Of a DNA stretch of 64,000 nt, positions 7,937 to 16,359 are shown in pieces. How positions within the stretch are numbered: position 1 is the stretch's first letter; each line of letters begins with the position of its first letter. The translations under genes were made by a program, and so were the position numbers. The stretch lies in the NCBI GenBank assembly GCA_035536775.1, contig DATLNM010000037.1, positions 1 through 64,000 of the forward strand, written 5' to 3'. The stretch is from DATLNM01 sp035536775. Its GTDB lineage: Bacteria; Actinomycetota; CADDZG01; WHSQ01. The notes below the pieces were generated by a model. That model did not search any database and was not told where the DNA came from. It worked only from the letters and a program-made list of their open reading frames with translations.

Positions 7937-9382
7937 ATGAAGCGAATCATCCAGATCGGGCTATGCATCCTGCTGATAGCGCTGCCGGGAGCCTCCGCGT
8001 TCGCCGGCCGCCATCAGGTCCGGCCTGCGGCGGCCGCGGGAGCCCTCGAGCAGATCGGCCACGAGCCATTGATGAACAGAGGGATGAATGCCGCCCTCGC
8101 GGTGCGCGGCGACTACGCCTATGTCGGGAGCCGGACGGACGGCCTCCATCCCAACGCAGGCCTCATGGTCGTCGACATCTCCGATCCGGCGGCTCCTTCG
8201 GTCGTCCACCAGATCGGTCCGCCGGCCGCCGGAAACATCGGCGAGACCACGCGCGAGATGCGCATCTGGCCCGAGAAAGAACTGTTGATCGTCCTCAACC
8301 TCGCGAGCAATTGCAGCTACCTGATCCACGAGTGCTCACCGACGTCGGCCACTATGGACGACGTCTTCCGCTTCTTCGACATCTCTGGGGAGAACGCGGC
8401 GGCGCCGAAGCTCGTCGGCGAATACGTCCCGAGCGTCAACCCGCACGAGTTCTTCCTGTGGGACGACCCCAAGCGTCCGGGCCGAGCGCTGATGTACATG
8501 TCGACTCCGGGCGGCGGCACGCAGCTGCTCGTAACCGATATCTCCCGCGCCGCCGAAGGCGAGTTCGAAGAGATCGCGACGTGGACCACGGTCATCCCGG
8601 AGCAGGGCGACAACCGTCTCCATTCGTTGAGCGTCAGTAACGACGGTACGAGAGGTTTCATCGCTTATCTGCAAGGCGGCTTCTTCGTGATCGACACCTC
8701 GCAGATCGCGAAGGGTGTCCCTGAGCCCAAGATCGAGCTCGTTACACCGCTGCAGAACAGGGTCTTCTGGGAGGGACCCGGCGCTCACTCAGCCGTGAAG
8801 CTGTACGGCCGGCCCTACGTCGTGGTCACCGATGAGGTCTATGGCGAGATACCGGTGTTGCTTGCGGGGCATGGATGCCCGTGGGGATGGATGCGCGTCG
8901 TTGATATCCGTAACCCTGCCGCGCCGAAGGTGGTGTCGGAATACACGCTGCCGGAGAACAACGACGAGTTCTGCGCATCGCTCACGGACAACACGCCCGA
9001 TAGGAACACCCTTGCCAGCTATGCCGCCCACAACCCGACCGTCACCAAGAACCTCGTGTTCGTGACGTGGCATGCAGGTGGCGTCCAGGTGGTCGACCTT
9101 CACGATCCAGCAGCCCCGACTCAGGTCGCAGAGTTCAAGCCCGAGCCGCTCCCCGCGGTGGTCACCGAGGATCCCGTCCTGAGCTCCGGGCGCGACAAGG
9201 TCGTCATGTGGAGCTACCCAGTGATCCAGGACGGGCTGATCTACGTTGTCGACGTGCGCAACGGTCTCTACATCCTCGAGTATTCGGGGCCGTATCAGAA
9301 CGAGGTGGTGGGGGTGGACTTCCTCGAGGGCAACTCGAATCTCGGTGACGCGCTGAAGATGGAGCCCGTCAAGAAGCGTTAG
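7937..9382 (+). CDS. Secreted LVIVD-repeat beta-propeller protein
   Basis: 481 residues from the ATG at 7937, where MKRIIQIGLCILLIALPG forms a signal peptide; the longer open frame upstream has no better start. The mature part is built of repeats such as GLMVVDISDPAAP, MRVVDIRNPAAP and VQVVDLHDPAAP, the LVIVD motif of secreted beta-propellers. A Cys pair (NCSYLIHEC) and a further one near the centre suggest export. These proteins are often found beside extracellular hydrolases, and here the gene is divergent from the Tat-exported phosphoesterase. Binding rather than catalysis is the likely role, but no ligand can be named. The last codons overlap plsC by 4 bp. Confidence 0.8.
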   Translation: MKRIIQIGLCILLIALPGASAFAGRHQVRPAAAAGALEQIGHEPLMNRGMNAALAVRGDYAYVGSRTDGLHPNAGLMVVDISDPAAPSVVHQIGPPAAGNIGETTREMRIWPEKELLIVLNLASNCSYLIHECSPTSATMDDVFRFFDISGENAAAPKLVGEYVPSVNPHEFFLWDDPKRPGRALMYMSTPGGGTQLLVTDISRAAEGEFEEIATWTTVIPEQGDNRLHSLSVSNDGTRGFIAYLQGGFFVIDTSQIAKGVPEPKIELVTPLQNRVFWEGPGAHSAVKLYGRPYVVVTDEVYGEIPVLLAGHGCPWGWMRVVDIRNPAAPKVVSEYTLPENNDEFCASLTDNTPDRNTLASYAAHNPTVTKNLVFVTWHAGGVQVVDLHDPAAPTQVAEFKPEPLPAVVTEDPVLSSGRDKVVMWSYPVIQDGLIYVVDVRNGLYILEYSGPYQNEVVGVDFLEGNSNLGDALKMEPVKKR

Positions 9383-10134
9383 TCGCGCGCCTTCCTCTCG
9401 GCGCGTTCTTTGCGTGCGGCCTCGAGGATCCGTTCGGCTTCCTCGGGCGTCGGGGCCGTGCCGCCCAGATGCGCGGGGAGCCACCACCGGTCGTCATCGC
9501 CGTTCGGTGATTGCGGATAGCGCGCCTGGGCCTCTTTGAGCAGGATCGTTATGCGATCCATGAGATCGTCCGTTATCGCGCGGGGATCGCCTTCGCTATC
9601 GATCGGTGCGCCGACGTTGACGATTATCGACAGCTTGCGCTGGAGGTTCTTGGGTCGCCCTTTGGTCAGGATGCGCTGAGTCCCCCACACTGCAGCGGGG
9701 ATCAGGGGGACGCCAGCTGAGCGCGCCAGCCGTGCCGATCCTGTCTTGCCGGCACGCGGCACGAACGAAGGACTGATCGTCGATTCGGGAAACATCCCGA
9801 TGATCTCTCCCTGCTGGAGCGAGGCAACAGCAGCTTCGTACGCCTGTGCCGGAGCAGCCGCGCGATCCACCGGGATATGGCGCATGCCGTTCATAAGGAC
9901 CTTGGCGACCTTGTTGTTCCACACCTCTTTCTTGGCGAGGAACCGGACACGCCGTTTGCGACGGAATGCGGCCAAACCCGTGAAGACGAAATCGAGATAA
10001 CCGATGTGATTGCTAGCGAGCACCGCGCCGCCCTCGGTGGGGATGTTGTCCTCCCCGATGATGGTGACCTCGTAGCCCATCGTCGCGACAGTCGTCAGGG
10101 CGACTCGCTCGATGAACGGATAGACGTATTCCAC
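9379..10134 (-). CDS. 1-acyl-glycerol-3-phosphate acyltransferase family protein (PlsC-like)
   Basis: 251 residues. The acyltransferase signature HX4D is present (His43, Asp48 in NHIGYLD) and the glycerophosphate-binding block appears as MFPESTIS, a variant of FPEGTRS with Ser in place of Gly. The C-terminal 60 residues are charged. The enzyme family transfers acyl groups to lysophosphatidate at the inner face of the membrane, making phosphatidate. The gene is monocistronic: a strong hairpin separates it from the SCP2 gene upstream. A function on another acyl acceptor is possible because actinobacteria carry several PlsC paralogues. Confidence 0.85.
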   Translation of the reverse strand: MEYVYPFIERVALTTVATMGYEVTIIGEDNIPTEGGAVLASNHIGYLDFVFTGLAAFRRKRRVRFLAKKEVWNNKVAKVLMNGMRHIPVDRAAAPAQAYEAAVASLQQGEIIGMFPESTISPSFVPRAGKTGSARLARSAGVPLIPAAVWGTQRILTKGRPKNLQRKLSIIVNVGAPIDSEGDPRAITDDLMDRITILLKEAQARYPQSPNGDDDRWWLPAHLGGTAPTPEEAERILEAARKERAERKARD

Positions 10135-10201
10135 GGCCGGAGCTTATGCGGAGTGGCCATGTAACCGCAGGGCCGATGCCCTAAAGAAGGGACGGCCAGA
10201 T

Positions 10202-10237
10202 AGAAGAAGCGGGAGCCCGAGGGCTCCCGCTTCTTCT
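10202..10237 (-). terminator. Perfect 17-bp hairpin, terminator of the SCP2 gene
   Basis: Left arm 10202-10218 and right arm 10221-10237 are exact reverse complements around a two-base centre, ending in TTCTTCT. It lies 12 bp after the SCP2 stop on the minus strand and upstream of plsC, so it most likely ends the SCP2 transcript. There is no long U tract. Confidence 0.8.
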
Positions 10238-10249
10238 CAAGAAGTCCTC

Positions 10250-10639
10250 TTAGTACTCGACCTCTACGTCTGTGACGGCCTTGGGCATCGCGTTGAAGAC
10301 GGTCTGGAGCTGCATGAGCTTCATCATGTTGCCCTGGATCTTGAGCTTGCCCTGCATGAAGGCATTCTGGGCGTTCAGCTCCTGCTTGTTGAGAGCGATC
10401 GCGGTCTCATAATTCTGCGTGATCGTCGCTTCCGCGTCGGCGAGCTCGCCGAGCGAAACCTCTGCCTTGCCGCCGTCGAGCGTGAAGTAGTATTTCGCCT
10501 CGCCGCCGTCAGGGGTGTCGGTGACTACCTGCTGGAGTTTCGTCTGCTGACCCGATGCGGCTTTCTGGAAATCATCTGATGCATTGAGAGCGGCGGTCAT
10601 CTCCGTTGCCCACTCCTCCGAGAGGAATTTCACACCCAC
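10250..10639 (-). CDS. SCP2 sterol-transfer-like lipid-binding protein
   Basis: About 129 residues from the GTG at 10639. AAGGAGG sits six bases upstream, which decides against the longer frame. The protein is soluble. It shows the SCP2 pattern of an amphipathic N-terminal half (EEWATEMTAALNASDDFQKA), a beta-sheet core (KYYFTLDGGKAEVSLGE) and the C-terminal NAQNAFMQGKLKIQGNMMKLMQLQ helix that closes the lipid cavity. Family members bind fatty acids, acyl-CoA or sterol-like lipids. It is divergent from the NUDIX/MBL fusion across 60 bp and is followed by a strong terminator, so it is probably transcribed alone and abundantly. Confidence 0.85.
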   Translation of the reverse strand: MGVKFLSEEWATEMTAALNASDDFQKAASGQQTKLQQVVTDTPDGGEAKYYFTLDGGKAEVSLGELADAEATITQNYETAIALNKQELNAQNAFMQGKLKIQGNMMKLMQLQTVFNAMPKAVTDVEVEY

Positions 10640-10699
10640 TAGTGGCCTCCTTGTTGAGGTTGCTCGACCTCCTTGGCGCGAGAACATACCGTTTTCAGG

Positions 10700-12202
10700 A
10701 TGAACCGCAGCGAGCAGCCCTTCGGACACGCCACGGATCCTCGCCCGTCGGCGACGGTGGTCGTGTTGCGGGATGGCCCCTCGGGCCTCGAGGTCCTATT
10801 GACATTGCGCCCCCGGCATTTCCGATTCATGGGCGGCGCCAGTGTCTTCCCGGGTGGTGCGGTCGATCCTGGCGATCGCGATCCAGCTTGGGAGAGCCTT
10901 TCGGTGAGGAGCCCCGGCGAGGCTGCAGCTGCACTCGACATGGATGACCCCGAGCTGGCGCTGGCCTATCACGTGTGTGCATTGAGGGAGGCGTTCGAGG
11001 AGGTCTCACTGTGGCTGGGGGACGGACCTCCGGCGATCGAGGCCGACGACGCGGAGCGACCCGGCGCGTTCTTCGCCGCGGTCGAATCCGGCGGCTTTCC
11101 GTTGAGGACGGATCTCATCCACGCTGCCGGCCGAGGCATCACACCACTTGGGTCGCCAGTCAGGTTCGACACGCGCTTCTTCCTCGCCGAGGCCCCCAGG
11201 GGATGGGAGCCTGCTCCTCGCGCGGGTGAGGTCGAGGCATGCACGTGGTGGGAACCGCGCCACGCCCTTCGTGGCTCGGGGGTCGGGGAGCTCTTGATGT
11301 CGCCCCCTACCGTCGAGATGTTGACCCTGCTGTCACCCTTTGCAACAGTGGCCGAGGCCGTCGAGGGCAGTGTTGCCGTCGGCGATCCCTCCGGTGCGAT
11401 CTGGGCATCGCGCGTCTCCCCCGGTGTCATGGCGATCCTCGCTCCGAACGCGGGACTCATGACGGGCCCGGGGACGAACACTTACGTTGTCGGAGATTCG
11501 GATGCGTCGATGGTCATCGACCCCGCGGTGGAAGATCCGGAGTTCATCGAGGTCGTTCTGCGTGAGGCGGGGACGGTCGAGGCAATCCTGATCACTCACC
11601 GACACGATGACCACACCGGCGGTGCAGACGCTCTCGCCAAGATGACTGGTGCGCCGGTTCGAGCGTTCGGTGACCGTTCCGCCGGTTCGGCGGAGGTCGT
11701 CCCGTTGGGTGATGGCGAGACCATCGGATCCGGTCGAGTGAGGCTGAAGGCTCTTCACACGCCCGGACATTCCTCGGACCACATGTGCTTCTGGGACGCC
11801 GATTCGAAGGGTCTTTTCTCGGGTGACGCGATCCTCGGCGAGGGCACGGCAGTCATCGGGCCGCCCGACGGAAACATGAAGCAGTACCTCTCGACTCTGG
11901 AGCGTCTCGACGAGCTCGGCGTTGGATCGGTGTTTCCGGGACACTTCCGCGCTCGTCGCGATGGCGCCGAAGTGATCAAGGGTTACATCGCGCATCGTGC
12001 CGCCCGTTCGGCCGCGATATTGAAGGCCCTCGAGGGCCGTGCGCTCGGCGTTGAAGAGATCGTCGCCGCGGTCTACACCGACGTTTCCCCGGAGCTGTAT
12101 CCCGTCGCAGCCCTGTCGGTGGGTGCACAGCTGGAGTTGTTGGCGGAACAGGGGAAGGTCGTTGCGGTCGATGACCGATGGGCGCGTCGGGAGATGGTTT
12201 AG
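10700..12202 (+). CDS. NUDIX hydrolase-metallo-beta-lactamase fusion protein
   Basis: About 500 residues from the ATG at 10700; an in-frame TTG at 10673 is less likely. Residues 1-215 form a NUDIX domain of the NUDT19 type: PGGAVDPGDRD, then the Nudix box around ALREAFEEVSLWLG with its REx(2)EE core. Residues about 245-420 form a metallo-beta-lactamase fold with HRHDDH, HTPGHSSDH and FSGDAIL, the metal ligands of LACTB2-type hydrolases, followed by the C-terminal winged-helix tail of that family. NUDT19-type enzymes cleave CoA derivatives, while LACTB2-like enzymes cleave RNA or thioesters. A joint substrate is not known. There are no frameshifts and both active sites look intact. Confidence 0.88.
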   Translation: MNRSEQPFGHATDPRPSATVVVLRDGPSGLEVLLTLRPRHFRFMGGASVFPGGAVDPGDRDPAWESLSVRSPGEAAAALDMDDPELALAYHVCALREAFEEVSLWLGDGPPAIEADDAERPGAFFAAVESGGFPLRTDLIHAAGRGITPLGSPVRFDTRFFLAEAPRGWEPAPRAGEVEACTWWEPRHALRGSGVGELLMSPPTVEMLTLLSPFATVAEAVEGSVAVGDPSGAIWASRVSPGVMAILAPNAGLMTGPGTNTYVVGDSDASMVIDPAVEDPEFIEVVLREAGTVEAILITHRHDDHTGGADALAKMTGAPVRAFGDRSAGSAEVVPLGDGETIGSGRVRLKALHTPGHSSDHMCFWDADSKGLFSGDAILGEGTAVIGPPDGNMKQYLSTLERLDELGVGSVFPGHFRARRDGAEVIKGYIAHRAARSAAILKALEGRALGVEEIVAAVYTDVSPELYPVAALSVGAQLELLAEQGKVVAVDDRWARREMV

Positions 12203-12214
12203 TAGCTGTTACTG

Positions 12215-13759
12215 ATGCACCGCTTGGCAGGGCTACTAGCGATACTCGACACGATCGAGCAATCGGTCGTCTATTCCGACCATTCCGGCGTCGTGCGCGT
12301 GGTGAATCGCGCTGCCGCCCACCTCCTCGACCTCGTTCCGGAGAGCTACATCGGGGCGCCGCGCGTCCAACTCCTGCGGGAGGTAGCTCGGCGAACTGAG
12401 GATCCGGAAGGATTCATGGAGCTCTTTCAACAGCTCCTCGAGGATCCCGACATGGAGCTCCATGCTGAGCTCGAGCAGATATTGCCGGCACGCCGGACCC
12501 TAAGGCTCTTCTCTGGCGCCGTCCGCGATGCGAGAGGTTCCGCGCGTGGACGTGTCGATGTGTTCACCGACATCACCGAGAGTGTCCGACGCGCCGAAGA
12601 CAACAAGCGCCTTTACGAACAGGCGCGCCGAACGGCCGAGAGCTACCAGCGTGGCCTCTTGCCGTCGGCACCGCCTCACCTTCCTCGCATGAACATCGTT
12701 GCGCACTACCTTCCAGTAGCCGGCGATCGCGCGATCGCAGGTGACTTCTACGATTTCCTGTCGCTGCCCGACGGACGGATGGGGATCGTTTTCGGAGACG
12801 TCTGCGGGATCGGGCCGGCGGCGGCCAACGACGCGGCGCTGGCGCGCTACACAGTGACGAGCTATTTCCCGGAGGAGTCCGAGCCCGGCGCGTTGTTGGA
12901 GCGTGTCGCGCAACGTGTTGGCGCGCAGCTGGCCCCGGACCGCTTCATCCGTCTCGTCTACGCGATCCTCGATCCGGAGCGAGGACGTCTTGCCTATGCC
13001 AATGCAGGCCATGTCCCTCCGATGGTCCACCGCGCAAAGTCCGGAGAGGTCGAGTGGCTCGAGGAAGGCGGCGTCGCGCTCGGCCTCGACAACGCGGAGA
13101 AGTACAAGTCGGGCCACGTTGAGCTGGAGCCCAGTGATCTCGTGGTGTTCTATTCCGACGGTGTCAGCACGGCTCCGCGCCTTGGGCAACCCTATGGAAC
13201 GCGCCGGCTCGTGGAGCTGCTACGGGACTGGGGTGCGGGATCGCCGGGCGAGTTCGTCCAGGCGGTCGTGCGGGCGGTGGAAGCGTGGGTGTCCCCGAGT
13301 GGCCTGCGCGACGACATCGCGGTAGTGGCATGTCAGGTCGTTCCCGACCACGCGATGGGTGAACCCGTGCGCGAGCTCGTGTTGCCCAACGAGCCGGCAC
13401 GCCTCAAGGACGTCAGAGCGTTCGTCGCCTCATTTCTCGCGGACCTTCGAGCACCCGTTGAGCCCTCGTCCGAGCTGTTGATGGCGGTCGGCGAAGCCGC
13501 AGCCAACTGCGCGTGTCACGGCCGGAGGGTGGAGGGACGCAGTGAGGTGCGCGTCAAATGCCGTGCGAGCGGCGACTCGGTATCGGTGACGCTCGCCGAC
13601 GATGGTGTTGGATTCGATCCTCGTTCTCAGCGGCCCACCCCGGACCCCTTCGCCGCCGGCGGCAGAGGCCTCTACCTGATGGTCGAGCTGACCGACGACG
13701 TAGAGGTCGAGTCTTCCGCCGCGGGCACCACGATCACCCTGACCAAGACCCTCCGATAG
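12215..13759 (+). CDS. PAS-SpoIIE/PP2C phosphatase-HATPase regulator
   Basis: 514 residues in three parts. Residues 1-125 are a PAS sensor (ILDTIEQSVVYSDHSGVVRV). Residues about 160-370 are a SpoIIE/RsbU-type PP2C phosphatase with GDFYDF and YANAGHVPP and the metal-binding Asp residues. Residues about 385-510 are an RsbW-like HATPase with GEAAANCACHG and DDGVGFD. The pairing of a phosphatase and an anti-sigma-like kinase in one chain is typical of actinobacterial partner-switch regulators acting on STAS anti-anti-sigma factors. A STAS gene exists at 42152 but far away, so a link is only a guess. It starts 12 bp after the NUDIX/MBL gene and is probably co-transcribed. Confidence 0.88.
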   Translation: MHRLAGLLAILDTIEQSVVYSDHSGVVRVVNRAAAHLLDLVPESYIGAPRVQLLREVARRTEDPEGFMELFQQLLEDPDMELHAELEQILPARRTLRLFSGAVRDARGSARGRVDVFTDITESVRRAEDNKRLYEQARRTAESYQRGLLPSAPPHLPRMNIVAHYLPVAGDRAIAGDFYDFLSLPDGRMGIVFGDVCGIGPAAANDAALARYTVTSYFPEESEPGALLERVAQRVGAQLAPDRFIRLVYAILDPERGRLAYANAGHVPPMVHRAKSGEVEWLEEGGVALGLDNAEKYKSGHVELEPSDLVVFYSDGVSTAPRLGQPYGTRRLVELLRDWGAGSPGEFVQAVVRAVEAWVSPSGLRDDIAVVACQVVPDHAMGEPVRELVLPNEPARLKDVRAFVASFLADLRAPVEPSSELLMAVGEAAANCACHGRRVEGRSEVRVKCRASGDSVSVTLADDGVGFDPRSQRPTPDPFAAGGRGLYLMVELTDDVEVESSAAGTTITLTKTLR

Positions 13760-13809
13760 AGCGTGGGTGGGGGCGGGTTGGCCGCGCCCAGCCCCGTATT
13801 GCGCGATAC

Positions 13810-13845
13810 TTGACCGGTCGGTCAACTTTTTCTAAGTGGGCCCCC
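13810..13845 (+). promoter_or_regulatory. TetR-type palindrome overlapping a promoter upstream of the thiolase
   Basis: TTGACCGGTCGGTCAA at 13810-13825 is an inverted repeat (TTGACC/GGTCAA around GGTC). It resembles operators of TetR-family fatty-acid regulators. The first arm also serves as a -35 (TTGACC); 17 bp later TAAGTG at 13833-13838 could be the -10. A repressor on this site would block the promoter. No TetR gene is in the window. Confidence 0.5.
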
Positions 13846-13873
13846 GTGGCGGGAGCAGAATGGATGGTGAGCC

Positions 13874-15043
13874 ATGAGCCGTGAGGCAGTCATCGTCGAA
13901 GCGGTGCGCACTCCGCTAGCGAAGCGCAATGGTGCCCTGAAGGACTGGCACCCCGTAGATCTCCTGGCCGAGACCCTCAACGAGACGATCGCGCGCGCCG
14001 GCCTCGACGCATCCAAGGTCGACGATGTCATCTGCGGGTGTGTGTCGCAGATCGGTGAGCAATCCCTCAACATCGGTCGCAACGCGTGGCTCGCCGCTGG
14101 GCTCCCCGAAGAGGTGCCGGCGACGACGATCGACAGGCAATGCGGTTCGTCCCAGCAGGCCGCCCATTTCGCGGCCCAGGGCGTAATCGCAGGCGCGTAT
14201 GACATCGCGGTCGCGTGCGGCGTTGAGCACATGACGCGCGTCCCGATGGGTTCGAGTGCTCAGTCGCAAGGGTTCCCCTTCAGCGAGAAGTTGATGTCGC
14301 GCTACGAAGGCGGACTCGTGCCTCAGGGCATCTCGGCCGAGATCATCTCGGAGCGATGGGGACTGACTCGCGATGAGGTCGACGCGTTCGGCGCGCGCTC
14401 ACACGAACGCGCGGGCCAAGCATCGAGCGAAGGGCTGTTCAAGAACGAGATCCTTCCGATCAAGATCGAGACCGAGAGCGGCACACAGCTCTTCGACACC
14501 GACGAGGGGATCCGTACTCCGAACCTGGAGAAGATGGCACAGCTGCAGCCCGCGTTCAAAGGGGATGGCATCGTCACAGCCGGCAATTCATCGCAGATCA
14601 CCGACGGTGCCGCGGCACTGCTGATCACTTCCGCCGACATCGCCAAAGAGCTCGGCCTTCGGCCGCGCGCGCGTTTCGTCAGCTTCGCCCTGGCCGGCAC
14701 CGACCCCGTCACGATGTTGACCGGTCCGATCCCCGCGACCCGTAAAGCACTCGCGGCAGCGGGTCTGTCACTTGAGGACATCGACGCGGTCGAGATCAAC
14801 GAAGCATTCGCCAGCGTCGTGCTCGCGTGGAAGAAGGATCTCGAGATCGACGACGAGTGGTTCGACGGCCACGTGAACGTGCGTGGTGGTGCGATCGCGC
14901 TTGGGCATCCTCTTGGCGCGTCCGGCGCTCGGCTCATGACCACGCTGTTGAACACCCTTGAGCAGACTGGTGGTCGTTACGGACTGCAGACGATGTGCGA
15001 GGGCGGCGGGCTCGCGAACGCCACCATCATCGAGAGGCTCTAA
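13874..15043 (+). CDS. Acetyl-CoA acetyltransferase (thiolase)
   Basis: 389 residues, the usual thiolase length. The nucleophilic cysteine is Cys90 in DRQCGSSQQA. EINEAFA precedes the His345 block (GGAIALGHPLGASGARL) and the second catalytic cysteine is Cys375 in MCEGGGLAN. It condenses or cleaves acetoacetyl-CoA or 3-ketoacyl-CoA in beta-oxidation or in ketone/polyhydroxyalkanoate metabolism. Chain-length preference cannot be read from the sequence. No other beta-oxidation gene is adjacent. The palindrome at 13810 suggests acyl-CoA-responsive repression. Its stop is 3 bp from the stop of the convergent gene. Confidence 0.93.
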   Translation: MSREAVIVEAVRTPLAKRNGALKDWHPVDLLAETLNETIARAGLDASKVDDVICGCVSQIGEQSLNIGRNAWLAAGLPEEVPATTIDRQCGSSQQAAHFAAQGVIAGAYDIAVACGVEHMTRVPMGSSAQSQGFPFSEKLMSRYEGGLVPQGISAEIISERWGLTRDEVDAFGARSHERAGQASSEGLFKNEILPIKIETESGTQLFDTDEGIRTPNLEKMAQLQPAFKGDGIVTAGNSSQITDGAAALLITSADIAKELGLRPRARFVSFALAGTDPVTMLTGPIPATRKALAAAGLSLEDIDAVEINEAFASVVLAWKKDLEIDDEWFDGHVNVRGGAIALGHPLGASGARLMTTLLNTLEQTGGRYGLQTMCEGGGLANATIIERL

Positions 15044-15045
15044 CG

Positions 15046-15369
15046 CTACTCGACAGGCTTTAGGGGAGGGCGCGGGATGCGTCCTCCCACGAGCTCCATG
15101 GCCTCGCGACAATGGGTCGGGGGGCGGTCGGTCGTGAGGACTTCGATCTTCAGCTCGAGCCCACACATCGAGCAGACATAACGCAAGCCTTCGTCGGCGA
15201 CGTCGAGATCGTCCGGGTCGGGGAGGGAGGCTCCTGCACTGCGGAAGTAGCTGATCCCCAGATAGAGGATCGTGGCACCCATCACGACTCCCACCGCCGC
15301 ACGCCCGAACCCGTAGACGAGGCCGAGCCCGACCGTTGCGATCGCCATGAGTGCGAGGGCGGGAATCAC
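15046..15369 (-). CDS. Small membrane protein with Cys/His cluster
   Basis: 107 residues. The first 45 form two hydrophobic segments around a GFGRAAVG turn. The C-terminal half is soluble, with a CSMC pair followed 27 residues later by HC (THCREAMELVG), a spacing that could hold one zinc or iron ion as in a rubredoxin-like knuckle. I do not recognise a named family. It lies downstream of crgA on the same strand and may share its transcript. A role at the inner membrane is inferred only from topology. Confidence 0.6.
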   Translation of the reverse strand: MIPALALMAIATVGLGLVYGFGRAAVGVVMGATILYLGISYFRSAGASLPDPDDLDVADEGLRYVCSMCGLELKIEVLTTDRPPTHCREAMELVGGRIPRPPLKPVE

Positions 15370-15416
15370 TTATCCCCAGCTCTGTCCACAGGCGTGGATA
15401 AACAACAAGCTTGTAA

Positions 15417-15647
15417 TTAGTGCCAGCGGGTGGCTACGCCGAACGAAACGGTGATCAGCCCGAGCCCGTACCAAAGGGCCCAGTTCTGGGTCTCGAACGG
15501 AAGGATGCCGAGGTAGTTGATAACGATCACCAGCACCCCCGTACCGAGGAGGGTGAAGAACAGCGCCGCCACCCATAGCGGGGACTTCTTCGGCTTCGCC
15601 TTCGGCGGCGGCTGGCGCTTGGTTCGCTTTGAACGACTCTTCGGCAT
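15417..15647 (-). CDS. crgA: Cell division protein CrgA
   Basis: 76 residues from the ATG at 15647. The upstream in-frame start would add a 20-residue tail with no homology. The N-terminal 25 residues are strongly basic (MPKSRSKRTKR followed by Pro/Lys), then two transmembrane helices (about residues 24-46 and 56-73) with the conserved YLGILP loop between them. CrgA is an actinobacterial divisome protein that binds FtsZ and penicillin-binding proteins at the septum. Its position next to pabA, pknB and rodA is the conserved actinobacterial order. It is divergent from the sortase gene. Confidence 0.92.
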   Translation of the reverse strand: MPKSRSKRTKRQPPPKAKPKKSPLWVAALFFTLLGTGVLVIVINYLGILPFETQNWALWYGLGLITVSFGVATRWH

Positions 15648-15721
15648 GGGTCGAGATAGTAGCCCCGCTCGGGCTGGCCTGGGCCAAAGGTCGAGGAATT
15701 GGGGCACATAATCCTCAGCAC

Positions 15722-16357
15722 ATGGTTTTCATAAGGGTCTTCGGGAAGTTCCTGATCTCTGTGGGCGTGGGGGTCCTCCTGTTCGTCGCGTGGACCTTGT
15801 GGGGAACCGGGATCTACACGGCGCAGCAGCAGGATCGCCTAGAGGCGGAGTTCGGAGCGCTACCGGAGCTCAAGCCCGGGGACGAGGGCCCCGGACTTCC
15901 TCCCGACGACTTCGAGCCGGGTCCGGGTGTGCCGATCTTCCGGATGACGATCCCGTCGATCGACCTGCGAAAGATGGTTATCGAGGGCGTCGGCGTCGAA
16001 GAGCTCAAGCTCGGCCCCGGGCATTACCCGTCGTGCAGGGCGGGTTTCGAGGCACCTCTATGCACTCCGTTCGACGCGGTATTCCCAGGGGAGAAGGGGC
16101 GCGTGATCGTCTCGGGCCACCGCACGACCTACGGGCAGCCGTTCTGGGACCTCGATCGCCTGAAGCGGGGCGACACGATAGATATCGATACTCGCTGGGG
16201 AGAATTCACATACCGGGTGACGAAGACCGAGGTCGTCCCCCCCGATTCCCGTGCGATCGTCGTGCAGAGCGATAAGGCCGAGCTCGTGCTGACAACCTGC
16301 AACCCAAAGTTCTCGGCTGCGGAACGCCTGATCGTCTACGCCGAGTTGGAGCGATAA
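15722..16357 (+). CDS. Class E-type sortase
   Basis: 211 residues from the ATG at 15722. There is one N-terminal membrane anchor (FLISVGVGVLLFVAWTLW), then a sortase barrel. The catalytic His is in SGHRTTYGQPFWDL, the Cys in LVLTTCNP, and the Arg follows in AERLIVYAEL. Sortases cleave an LPxTG-like signal and attach proteins to the wall or polymerise pilins. M. tuberculosis lacks this gene at the equivalent locus, while many other actinobacteria have it. No LPxTG protein is evident in this window. It is followed at once by a 40-residue membrane peptide and pabA. Confidence 0.9.
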   Translation: MVFIRVFGKFLISVGVGVLLFVAWTLWGTGIYTAQQQDRLEAEFGALPELKPGDEGPGLPPDDFEPGPGVPIFRMTIPSIDLRKMVIEGVGVEELKLGPGHYPSCRAGFEAPLCTPFDAVFPGEKGRVIVSGHRTTYGQPFWDLDRLKRGDTIDIDTRWGEFTYRVTKTEVVPPDSRAIVVQSDKAELVLTTCNPKFSAAERLIVYAELER

Positions 16358-16359
16358 GG

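Noticed and set aside
15722..16357. A sortase substrate in the window
   Set aside because: No exported protein here ends with an LPxTG-like motif, hydrophobic stretch and basic tail; the PknB tail lacks the pentapeptide.
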